Assembly: GCF_022788655.1 (NCBI RefSeq)
Contig: NZ_CP084954.1
Span: 136,720 to 200,719 of the forward strand
DNA length: 64,000 bases
Direction: 5' to 3'
Origin: Sulfitobacter indolifex
GTDB taxonomy: Bacteria; Pseudomonadota; Alphaproteobacteria; Rhodobacterales; Rhodobacteraceae
Positions 43,581 to 51,299 of this stretch are shown here, piece after piece. The first letter of the stretch is position 1, and each line of letters opens with the position of its first letter. Below the pieces are notes generated by a model. That model was not told the DNA's origin. It did not search any database and saw only the letters and a program-made list of their open reading frames with translations. The position numbers were made by a program, and so were the translations under genes.

Positions 43581-44669
43581 ATGAAAATGAAATCAACCCT
43601 TGCCGGTCTGGCACTCTGCGCGGGCTTTGCCACGCAGGCGGCAGCCCAGGACAACTGGACCATGACAACCACATGGCCCACATCGCTTGAACTGATCGAG
43701 ATCGACAAACACTTCGTCGAACTGGCCAACAAGCTGACTGGCGATGACCTGACCATCGAATTCTTCGAAGGCGGCTCGCTCGTGCCCGCAGGCGAAGTGT
43801 TCGGCGCGGTTGAATCCAACACCGTGCAGGCCGGCGCTGACTGGCCCGGTTACTGGGCAGGCCGCAACTCGGCATTTTCGCCCCTGGCAACCACGGCAAG
43901 CCTGTTCAACGCGGTCGACTACGTCAACTGGATCGAACAGTGGGGCGGCAAAGAGCTCTATAACGAGATCTATGGCAAGTTCGGCATGGTCTATCTGCCC
44001 TATGGCGTGACCAACAACGAATCCGGTTTCCGCACGAATGAGCAGATCGTCACGCTGGAAGATCTTAAGGGCAAACGTCTGCGTCTGTCGGGTCTTGAGC
44101 AGGGTCGTCTGTTGGAAAAACTGGGCGGGTCGCAGGTCTCCATGGCTGGTGGTGAAATCTATCAGTCGCTTGAGCGCGGCGTGATTGACGGTGCCGAATT
44201 CTCAACACCTAACGTCGACTTCTCGGGCGGCTTCCAGCAGGTTACCAAATATTGGGCGACACCGGGCTGGCACCAGTCGGCATCGATTTTCGGTGTGATG
44301 ATCAACAAGGGCGCATGGGATGCGTTGTCGGAAGAAACCCGCGAGTCGCTTGAAGTCGCGGCGCAGGCCAACCTGATCTGGTCGCTGTCCTTCACCGAAA
44401 AACGTGCAACCGAAGCCTACCAGCAGTTCATCGACGCGGGCATCGAGATCAACCGCTACGACGACGAAATGCTGGCTACTGTTCAGGAAATGGCGAACGA
44501 AACCATCGAGGAGACCGCTTGCGAGAACCCAGATTCCGCCAAGGTTTACCTGAGCCAGCTTGAGTATCTGGCAGACTACGCCAAATGGCGTGATGCTTCG
44601 GCCCCCTTCAACCTGGGCCGCACACCTAACGGCCCGGACATCGAAAAAATCCGCGCCTGCGCAGAATAA
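43581..44669 (+). CDS. dctP: TRAP solute-binding protein (system 2)
   Basis: A 362-residue DctP-type periplasmic protein with a Sec signal ending AAAQ (about residue 22). NWTMTTTWPTSLELIEID starts the mature part; GAEFSTPNVDFSGGFQQV and YWATPGWHQSA correspond to the ligand-site segment of the TakP-like branch, but the GWFR motif of system 1 is missing, so the ligand probably differs. GGAGGAG lies 7 bp before the ATG; a longer frame within dctM is rejected. A terminator follows 24 bp after the stop. Confidence 0.9.
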   Translation: MKMKSTLAGLALCAGFATQAAAQDNWTMTTTWPTSLELIEIDKHFVELANKLTGDDLTIEFFEGGSLVPAGEVFGAVESNTVQAGADWPGYWAGRNSAFSPLATTASLFNAVDYVNWIEQWGGKELYNEIYGKFGMVYLPYGVTNNESGFRTNEQIVTLEDLKGKRLRLSGLEQGRLLEKLGGSQVSMAGGEIYQSLERGVIDGAEFSTPNVDFSGGFQQVTKYWATPGWHQSASIFGVMINKGAWDALSEETRESLEVAAQANLIWSLSFTEKRATEAYQQFIDAGIEINRYDDEMLATVQEMANETIEETACENPDSAKVYLSQLEYLADYAKWRDASAPFNLGRTPNGPDIEKIRACAE

Positions 44670-44692
44670 TCTGAGCATTAGGCTATAATGAG

Positions 44693-44718
44693 AAGGCCCG
44701 CCAATGGCGGGCCTTTTT
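44693..44718 (+). terminator. Rho-independent terminator of TRAP operon 2
   Basis: AAGGCCCGCC (44693-44702) and GGCGGGCCTT (44706-44715) form a perfect 10-bp stem with a 3-base loop, followed by TTT. Its arms share AAGGCCCG/CGGGCCTT with the terminator at 40361. Confidence 0.9.
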
Positions 44719-44751
44719 GCGTGCTAAGAGAGGAAGTAGCTCTCCGCCGGG

Positions 44752-45390
44752 TCACAACGCCAGAATGGCAGCGACCTCTTGCGCAAGGGCGCGAACCTCA
44801 TCCGCTGCGGGGCCGGATTTTTTGGCCTCTACCGCTCCCAAACCGCGCCCAAGTGCATCAGCATAAATCACTCTGTTTGCCAAAGATGTGTCCAGTCGCC
44901 CGACGCCAAGCTCTGCCACGGACCGCGCAACGTCGTCACCGACACGGGTGCCCGAACGCGTGCGGTTCATCACAATATGGGTGGGCTTTTGCGCCCGGTC
45001 CGCCAAATCAAGAACATCGTGGGTTGCCCAGACATCAGCCTGACTGGCTGAGACAGGCACGAGCACCAGATCAGACTCACGTAAAACCCATCGCACATCA
45101 CTGTCCGCTTTCGGGGGCGTGTCGACAAGAATGACATCGGCCTCGCCGCTCACCGACCTGATCGCGCGGGAAATTCCATAGGCGGTCGCAGTCGCAAATC
45201 GGAGGTTCGGGTCTACCCCCAGCAACTCTTCACGGACATCAAGCCATTTGCCAAGACTGCCTTGAGGGTCGGTATCTAACAGCGCAACGCTTTTGCCTTC
45301 CGCGAGATAGGCAATTGCCAAATTAGAAACGAGTGTTGTCTTACCGGCCCCGCCCTTTTGCTGGGCCACACAGATAATTCGGGCGTTCAT
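44752..45390 (-). CDS. Orphan ParA-family ATPase
   Basis: A 212-residue MinD/ParA-type ATPase with the deviant Walker A KGGAGKTT near the N-terminus, LLDTDPQGSL as the switch I region and ILVDTPP as Walker B. ParA-like proteins position DNA or protein cargo by surface gradients. No parB, parS-like repeat or chemotaxis gene is next to it, and it is shorter than chromosomal ParA, so a plasmid-type or cargo-positioning role (McdA or PpfA-like) is possible. It lies between a TRAP operon and an ABC transporter operon, apparently monocistronic. The cargo is unknown. Confidence 0.85.
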   Translation of the reverse strand: MNARIICVAQQKGGAGKTTLVSNLAIAYLAEGKSVALLDTDPQGSLGKWLDVREELLGVDPNLRFATATAYGISRAIRSVSGEADVILVDTPPKADSDVRWVLRESDLVLVPVSASQADVWATHDVLDLADRAQKPTHIVMNRTRSGTRVGDDVARSVAELGVGRLDTSLANRVIYADALGRGLGAVEAKKSGPAADEVRALAQEVAAILAL

Positions 45391-45482
45391 TTACCAAGCC
45401 TTCAATGGGTTCTCTGCACCGCAGCATACCGCTTGAGAACCGAAAAAGCGATATAATCCTTCTGCGAGAGACTTGGAGGCTG

Positions 45483-46217
45483 CTAGCCTTCTACACGTTT
45501 CAGGAATTTTTGCAGACGTGCATCCTGCGGCGAAGAAAATATCTGCGACGGTGGGCCGCTCTCCACGATCTTGCCACCATCCATAAAGATCACCCGATCC
45601 GCGATCTCGCGGGCGAATTGCATCTCATGGGTGACGATCAGCATGGTCTGTTTGCGTTCAGCCACTGCGCGCATCAAGTCCAAAACCTCGCCCACCCATT
45701 CCGGGTCTAGCGCCGAAGTCGGCTCATCGAACAGCATCAACTCGGCCCCAAGCGCCATGGCCCGGCCGATACCAACACGCTGCTGCTGCCCACCCGAAAG
45801 CGCCGCCGGGTAGCTGTCGGCCTTATCGGCGAGCCCAGTCTCAGCCAGCACCGACAGCGCGCGTTCCTCGGCCTCAGCTTTCGGGCGTTTTTGCACCGTC
45901 ACAAGCGCTTCCATGATGTTTTGCTTCGCAGTTTTATTGGCAAAAAGCGCGTAGTTCTGGAACACCATCGCCGTGCGCTGGCGCAGTGCCAGCACGTCAG
46001 CCTTGCGCGCTTTGGCGGCATCAACGGTCACGTCACCAACGGTAATCTGCCCGGCCTGCGGCACATCCAGAAAATTAAGGCAGCGCAACAAGGTCGATTT
46101 ACCTGTGCCTGACGGGCCAATCACAACCATGCGCTCACCATCGGCAATCTGCAGGTCGATCCCATCCAGCACAGGCGTGCCGCCGAAATGTTTGGTGAGG
46201 CCCGAAATATTTATCAT
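45483..46217 (-). CDS. Polar amino-acid ABC transporter ATPase
   Basis: A 244-residue ATP-binding subunit of the GlnQ/HisP type. Walker A is GPSGTGKST, the signature LSGGQQQRVGIGRAMA, and Walker B LMLFDEPTSALD. It powers import by the permease encoded upstream, whose stop its ATG overlaps by 4 bp. It is the last of three genes (binding protein, permease, ATPase). Confidence 0.92.
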   Translation of the reverse strand: MINISGLTKHFGGTPVLDGIDLQIADGERMVVIGPSGTGKSTLLRCLNFLDVPQAGQITVGDVTVDAAKARKADVLALRQRTAMVFQNYALFANKTAKQNIMEALVTVQKRPKAEAEERALSVLAETGLADKADSYPAALSGGQQQRVGIGRAMALGAELMLFDEPTSALDPEWVGEVLDLMRAVAERKQTMLIVTHEMQFAREIADRVIFMDGGKIVESGPPSQIFSSPQDARLQKFLKRVEG

Positions 46218-46888
46218 CGCACAAACGCCTTGTTGAGATGGGTTTCAAGCCGCTTCTGGCCTTGGCTCAGGACTTCGACGATGACCCAATACATCACCGC
46301 CACCACAAGGAAGGCTTCGAAGTAAAGGAAGCTTCCCGCCGCTTCTTTCTGCGCCGCGCCCATCATCTCGGTCACACCGAGAGTAAAGGCCAGCGAAGTG
46401 CCTTTGATCATGTCGATAAAGTAGTTCACCAAGGTCGGTGCGGCGATCCGTGCCGCTTGGGGCAGGATGATCCGCCACATTAACTGGCCTTGGGTCATGC
46501 CGATCGATTGCGCTGCCTCCCACTGGCTGCGGTCCACACCCATAATTGCAGCGCGAATACTCTCGGCCATATAGGCCGAAAAATGCAGCGTCAGCCCCAT
46601 GATCGCCGCCGTCACCCCGTCAATCTGGGTGAGGAACGACAACACCTGCGGCAGGCCGAAGTAAAAGAGGAACAGTTGCACCAGCAGCGGCGTGCCGCGA
46701 AAGAAACTGATGAACAGCACCACGGACCAATCGAGCACAGGCACTTTGGCCACGCGCTCTACCGCCAGTAGTGAGGCGAGGATCAGCGCAAACACCATCC
46801 CCGCCACCGCCATAAAAAGTGTTAGCGGCACATAGCCCAGAATAACGGGCACCAGCCCCAGCATATAGTCGAGGTCTAGCGCCCGCAT
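46214..46888 (-). CDS. Polar amino-acid ABC transporter permease
   Basis: A 224-residue HisM/GlnP-type inner-membrane protein with about five helices. The cytoplasmic EAA loop reads EAAQSIGMTQGQLMWRIILP. Only one permease gene is present, so the channel is probably a homodimer. It starts 3 bp after the binding-protein stop and overlaps the ATPase gene. Confidence 0.92.
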   Translation of the reverse strand: MRALDLDYMLGLVPVILGYVPLTLFMAVAGMVFALILASLLAVERVAKVPVLDWSVVLFISFFRGTPLLVQLFLFYFGLPQVLSFLTQIDGVTAAIMGLTLHFSAYMAESIRAAIMGVDRSQWEAAQSIGMTQGQLMWRIILPQAARIAAPTLVNYFIDMIKGTSLAFTLGVTEMMGAAQKEAAGSFLYFEAFLVVAVMYWVIVEVLSQGQKRLETHLNKAFVR

Positions 46889-46891
46889 GGG

Positions 46892-47650
46892 TTACTCCGC
46901 TTTCGTGATGTCAGTGCCGAACCACTTGTCCGAAATCTCGGCAAGTGTACCGTCTTCGCGCAGAGAGGCGAGCGCCGTATCGACACGGTCCCGCAAGGCA
47001 CGGCCTTCGTCATTGTCTTGGAACGGCAAAGCGTTGCGAATTTCAGAAAAGGGTTTGCCGGCCAATTGCAACGGTAGCGGGCTTTCCTGAATAAGCTGCG
47101 CGGAGGACACCCGGTCCATCACGAATGCATCCACCCGGCCAAGCGCTGTGTCTTGGGCAATGTTGGATTCGTAGGTCTTAATCTCAATCTCGTCAGCGAA
47201 ATCCAAACCATTCAGCAGCTGCTCGAAGTTGGAACCAAGGTTCACCGCAACGGTCTTGCCGCGCAGGTCTTCGACGCCGCCGATCTCTTCGTTTCCAATC
47301 TTGGTGACAACCTGTGCACCGTCAAAGACGTACGGAGCAGTGAAGGCAAACTTTTCTTCGCGCTCTGGCGTTATGGTGATCTGGTTGGCAATCGTGTCGA
47401 TGCGGCCAGCGTCCAACGCGCCAATCAGGCCTGAAAAGGCCATCGTTTCAAACTCAACCTCAAGCCCGGTTTCTTTGCCAACGGCGTTCATCACGTCGAC
47501 TTCAAAGCCCTGCAGTTCGTCCAGCTTAACGAAAGTGAAGGGGAAATAGCCGCCCGACATACCAACGCGAAGCGTGTCATTGTCTTGGGCAAAGGCTGCG
47601 GTGCCGGATACTGCAGCGAGGACGGTGGCGGTAACAATCTGTTTCAGCAT
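46892..47650 (-). CDS. Amino-acid ABC transporter binding protein
   Basis: A 252-residue periplasmic protein of solute-binding family 3, with a signal ending AAFAQ (about residue 22). GYFPFTFVKLDELQGFEVDV is the typical N-terminal motif, and later DTIANQITITPEREEKFAFT. Ligands in the family are polar amino acids or opines; the exact one is not known. AGGAG lies 8 bp before the ATG. The 242 bp upstream, to the response-regulator gene end at 47893, hold its promoter and no visible gene. Confidence 0.9.
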   Translation of the reverse strand: MLKQIVTATVLAAVSGTAAFAQDNDTLRVGMSGGYFPFTFVKLDELQGFEVDVMNAVGKETGLEVEFETMAFSGLIGALDAGRIDTIANQITITPEREEKFAFTAPYVFDGAQVVTKIGNEEIGGVEDLRGKTVAVNLGSNFEQLLNGLDFADEIEIKTYESNIAQDTALGRVDAFVMDRVSSAQLIQESPLPLQLAGKPFSEIRNALPFQDNDEGRALRDRVDTALASLREDGTLAEISDKWFGTDITKAE

Positions 47651-47892
47651 TGAATTTACTCCTGTAACGCTTGAGCATCAGATGTCATCGGAGGCCGCCC
47701 GCTTCAACACCGTCGCTAAAACAGGAACGTTTGCCGGGCCGGGTTGGTTCAGATGGAATGGTGTCTTGGATTGCGAGGCGGCGGCGAAAATCGTTCTAAA
47801 AATCTACCGTTGGAAAGAACTATATCCCGCCCCGAGTAGGGAAAATGAGCGAACGGGGGGCAAATCAGCGAGATACGCAGGTCCCTAGGTCG

Positions 47893-49245
47893 TCAGATCA
47901 CGCTGATATCGAGCCCCTCAGCCGCCCAAGCGGCCAGTTTCCGATCAACCGTCTTGCGCGACACACCCAAACGCCGCGCGGCCTCTGCCCGATTGCCTTT
48001 GCACAGGTCAAGAATATGCAGCATATGGCGCTGCGTGACGAGTTCGAGATCCTCAATCGCCCTCGGCCCATCCACCGTGCCGTGACCCGCAAAGGCTTCG
48101 GGCAGGCTACCGAGGATCACCGAACGTTCGATCAGGTTTCGCAACTCGCGGACATTGCCGGGCCAGTCGTAGCGCCGCAGCTTAAGCAAAGTTTCTGCGT
48201 CCAAGCGAAGCGCGGGCATGCCAAGCGCGGTCGAAAATTGCTGCATGAACATCGCCGCCAGTTCGACGATATCTTCCGAGCGATCCTTGAGCGGTGGCAT
48301 CGCGACTTCGACCACGTTCATGCGGTGATAGAGGTCTGCGCGAAATCGCCCCTCTTCGACGGCCTTGGGCAGATCGGCATTGGTGGCAAAGAGAAAGCGC
48401 AGGTTCAGCGGAATTTCCCGTTCGGCCCCTTCTGGCCGGATACGCTGATCTTCGAGCACCCGCAAAAGGGCGGCCTGCAACGGCTCGGGCATTTGGGCCA
48501 CTTCATCGAGGAACAGCGTCCCGCCATCGGCTAAGAGGAACAGTCCCGGTTGCAGGGTTTCGTTCCCCTCTACCGCGCCAAAGAGTTCGGGCACGATCCG
48601 ATCTTGAGTAATTGCGGCGCAGTTTACAGCAACGAAGGGATGGTCGGCACGGTCTGACATCTGGTGCAATTGTCGCGCTGCCAGCTCCTTGCCCGTGCCG
48701 CTGGCGCCCGTGAAAAGCACCGGGGTCGGCACGGAGGCCAGACGGCTCAGCATTCCGCGCACTTTGGCCAGCGCCTCGGATTTGCCAAGCATCTGCACCG
48801 CCGAACCGCCCTGCAACTCGCGCCTGAGCAGGGTATTATCGCGGCGCAGGTTTTTACGGTCGAGCGTGCGGGAAACGGCCCCAAGGATTTGGTTCGCCCG
48901 GAAGGGTTTCAGGACGAAATCGCTAATCCCGGCCCGCAACGCAGCAATGGCGGTTTCCAGATCAGCATAGGCGGTGATGAGGATCGTGTCGGCGTAGAAC
49001 CCTTTGCGGCGCTGCTCGACCACCCATTCCAGACCGGTTTTTCCGGGCATCACATTATCAAGCACGACCACATCGAAATGCGCCTCATCCAACAGCTTAG
49101 TCGCCTCTGCAGGTGACGCCGCCTGTGCGACGCGCTTAACCCGCGGCTCAAGGATCTTGGTGAGGAAATGACGCATCCCCGGTTCGTCATCAATCACAAG
49201 AACCGACGCGCCTTCCAGCGTGCCGCCATATTCATCGCTTGCCAT
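47893..49245 (-). CDS. NtrC-type response regulator lacking GAFTGA
   Basis: A 450-residue protein: receiver domain (1-125, phospho-acceptor Asp63 in VVVLDNVMPG), AAA+ domain (about 150-375, Walker A GASGTGK at 180-186, Walker B LFLDEV) and a Fis-type helix-turn-helix at the end (AEAARRLGVSRKTVDRKLA). Where sigma-54 activators carry GAFTGA just after ELFG, this protein reads ELFGAVEGNETLQPGLF, so it probably cannot engage sigma-54. Rhodobacter NtrC, as I recall, also lacks the loop and works with the housekeeping sigma factor. No histidine kinase gene is adjacent. Its place downstream of the formate dehydrogenase genes, on the same strand, suggests control of that island. Confidence 0.85.
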   Translation of the reverse strand: MASDEYGGTLEGASVLVIDDEPGMRHFLTKILEPRVKRVAQAASPAEATKLLDEAHFDVVVLDNVMPGKTGLEWVVEQRRKGFYADTILITAYADLETAIAALRAGISDFVLKPFRANQILGAVSRTLDRKNLRRDNTLLRRELQGGSAVQMLGKSEALAKVRGMLSRLASVPTPVLFTGASGTGKELAARQLHQMSDRADHPFVAVNCAAITQDRIVPELFGAVEGNETLQPGLFLLADGGTLFLDEVAQMPEPLQAALLRVLEDQRIRPEGAEREIPLNLRFLFATNADLPKAVEEGRFRADLYHRMNVVEVAMPPLKDRSEDIVELAAMFMQQFSTALGMPALRLDAETLLKLRRYDWPGNVRELRNLIERSVILGSLPEAFAGHGTVDGPRAIEDLELVTQRHMLHILDLCKGNRAEAARRLGVSRKTVDRKLAAWAAEGLDISVI

Positions 49246-49263
49246 ATGTTGCCTACTCGCGTG

Positions 49264-49389
49264 TCAGTCCACCCGGACGTTGTCACTCGAATAGACCTCT
49301 TGCGAAGAAAAGCCTATCTCATGCAGTCCGAAATAAGCCACAACGCCAATCACTGCGACGCCCAGAAACCCTGCCAACATGGCTTTCAT
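49264..49389 (-). CDS. 41-residue single-helix membrane protein
   Basis: A small frame, MKAMLAGFLGVAVIGVVAYF at the start, then a polar tail GLHEIGFSSQEVYSSDNVRV. One transmembrane helix fills residues about 4-22. AAAGGA lies 8 bp before the ATG at 49389, supporting translation. A longer frame beginning inside the cytochrome b gene is rejected. It sits 34 bp after the FDH cytochrome b gene and 18 bp before the response-regulator gene. It may be a small subunit or stabiliser of the membrane FDH complex; no family was recognised. Confidence 0.65.
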   Translation of the reverse strand: MKAMLAGFLGVAVIGVVAYFGLHEIGFSSQEVYSSDNVRVD

Positions 49390-49423
49390 TGCGCGAATCC
49401 TTTTACCTGTACGACCTTGCCCA

Positions 49424-50626
49424 TCATTCAGCGGGGGTCTGGCGATTGTCTTGCTTGACCTCATCAAGCCAGATGGAGTGGTGCTGTTCAGCCCAGCGTT
49501 CATCCACTTCGCCACTGCCCATAGCGTCATAAGCGCCTTCCATGCCGAGCGTGCCGATATAGATGTGGCCGAGGATCAACGCCATCATCAAAAAGCCGAT
49601 GATCGCATGCCATAGCTGAGCATATTGCATCTCTGCATGGGGTGTTAGATCGCTCTGCAATGGGCCCAGCCCTGCCGCTTCGGCCATCCCGATGTCATTG
49701 ATGATCCCAAAGGTATGCCCAAAGAGTTGAACTTCGAAGGGAAACAGCAGTGACAGACCAGACAGCGATACCGAGAAGCCCAAAAGGATGACGCCCCAGA
49801 AAACGATCTTTTGGCCGAAGTTGAACTTCTTGGCGGGGGGGTGGTTGTTGCCGATAAAACCGCCAGCCTGCTTGATCCAAGTCCAGTCCGTTCGGTCAGG
49901 CAGGTTGTGATAGACCCACATGACAAAAACCATGACCAGCGCGATCATAAAGGCCCAAGACACGTTGTTGTGGATGAACTTCGATCCGGTCAGCAGGACC
50001 GAGTTGAACTCATGTCCCAGCAAAGGGATCACAACCTTGCGGCCAAACAGCGTGGCCAGCCCGGTAAGTGCCAGCAAGATGAAAGACCCTGCCAGCATCC
50101 AATGGGCAAAGCGTTCGATCGCCTTGAACCGTGTGACGGTACGGCCCACCTTACCGCCTTCGATGCGAATGCGCCCGCGCAGCAGGTAAAACGCCGCCAA
50201 CAAAACCAGCATCCCAGCCAAGAGCCAGATGCCATAGGTCGCCAGCGGCCCTTCGCGGAAGTTCAGCCACCACATGCCATTGTCTTGCACCAAGACGCGG
50301 CCAGTCTTGTTCATCGTGCTGACGCGCACCGGCAATTCATTGTATCGGATGCCCCGCCATAGATCAGGATCCGAGCGGCCACCGAGCGGCCCAAGCCCCG
50401 GTACGGTAGACGCATCGCCGCCAAGGTTGTTGCGGCGGAACCCATCGTCGATCTCAGCGCCGTTCTGACGCCGTTCAATATCCGCGAGGTTCTGTGCCCC
50501 CCCGGTGCTATTGCGGTCAATGGCCGAAGGGGTCGCGTTTTCGGGCAGGCGGACGTCCTGCGCCGTGGCGCCAAGCGGCAGCGCGACCAGCGCGAGAATG
50601 AAAAGAGCCATTAGGTGGCGCAGCAT
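49424..50626 (-). CDS. fdoI: Formate dehydrogenase cytochrome b subunit (gamma)
   Basis: A 400-residue membrane subunit. A Sec signal (about 1-22, ending ATAQ) and a periplasmic stretch of about 100 residues precede the membrane helices. Haem-ligand candidates lie in ERFAHWMLAGSFILLALTG, KFIHNNVSWAFM and LWHAIIGFLMMALILGHIYI. It takes electrons from the Fe-S subunit to quinone. The long N-terminal extension, with WWLNFREGPLATYG, makes it larger than E. coli FdoI and like the gamma subunits of other proteobacterial complexes. GGGGGA lies 6 bp before the ATG at 50626. It follows the Fe-S subunit gene by 67 bp. Confidence 0.9.
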   Translation of the reverse strand: MLRHLMALFILALVALPLGATAQDVRLPENATPSAIDRNSTGGAQNLADIERRQNGAEIDDGFRRNNLGGDASTVPGLGPLGGRSDPDLWRGIRYNELPVRVSTMNKTGRVLVQDNGMWWLNFREGPLATYGIWLLAGMLVLLAAFYLLRGRIRIEGGKVGRTVTRFKAIERFAHWMLAGSFILLALTGLATLFGRKVVIPLLGHEFNSVLLTGSKFIHNNVSWAFMIALVMVFVMWVYHNLPDRTDWTWIKQAGGFIGNNHPPAKKFNFGQKIVFWGVILLGFSVSLSGLSLLFPFEVQLFGHTFGIINDIGMAEAAGLGPLQSDLTPHAEMQYAQLWHAIIGFLMMALILGHIYIGTLGMEGAYDAMGSGEVDERWAEQHHSIWLDEVKQDNRQTPAE

Positions 50627-50693
50627 GGGAAATCCCCCGGCTAGACAGATATGGAGAAAAGGGGCGGCCCCGGCAGGGCCACCCCGAAAGCCT

Positions 50694-51287
50694 TTACTGG
50701 CCCTTTTGCTCGTAAGCCGTGCCCCAGCCCCAAGCGCCGGAGCCAAAGCCACGTGCGACCACGCGCTCGCGGTAGATGTCGGAGACCATGTCACCGTCAC
50801 CGGCCAGAAGCGCCTTGGTCGAACACATCTCGGCACAGATCGGCAATTTGCCTTCCGCGATCCGGTTGCGGCCGTACTTCTGGAACTCTGCCTGGCTGTG
50901 GTTCTCTTCGGGGCCACCGGCGCAAAAGGTGCATTTGTCCATCTTGCCGCGCGACCCGAAGTTGCCAGCCTGCGGATACTGCGGCGCGCCAAACGGGCAG
51001 GCGTAGAAGCAGTAACCGCAACCAATGCAGAGGTCTTTGGAGTGCAGGACAATGCCGTCATCTGTCTGGTAGAAACAATCCACCGGACACACTGCCATAC
51101 AAGGCGCGTCCGAGCAGTGCATACAGGCGACCGAGATCGAGCGTTCGCCCGGCTGGCCGTCCTGAATTGTCACCACGCGGCGGCGGTTGATGCCCCAGGG
51201 TACTTCGTGTTCGTTCTTACAAGCCGTTACACATGCGTTGCATTCAATGCAGCGCTCGGCATCGCAGAGAAACTTTGCTCTTGCCAT
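50694..51287 (-). CDS. fdoH: Formate dehydrogenase Fe-S subunit (beta)
   Basis: A 197-residue ferredoxin-like subunit with motifs for four [4Fe-4S] clusters: CIECNACVTACKNEH, CMHCSDAPCMAVCPVDC, CIGCGYCFYACPFG, and CTFC with a later CAEMC. It conducts electrons from the catalytic subunit to cytochrome b. Unlike E. coli FdoH it has no C-terminal membrane anchor. AGGAGA lies 8 bp before the ATG; it starts 12 bp after the alpha-subunit stop. Confidence 0.93.
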   Translation of the reverse strand: MARAKFLCDAERCIECNACVTACKNEHEVPWGINRRRVVTIQDGQPGERSISVACMHCSDAPCMAVCPVDCFYQTDDGIVLHSKDLCIGCGYCFYACPFGAPQYPQAGNFGSRGKMDKCTFCAGGPEENHSQAEFQKYGRNRIAEGKLPICAEMCSTKALLAGDGDMVSDIYRERVVARGFGSGAWGWGTAYEQKGQ

Positions 51288-51299
51288 TCTCTTGTCTCC

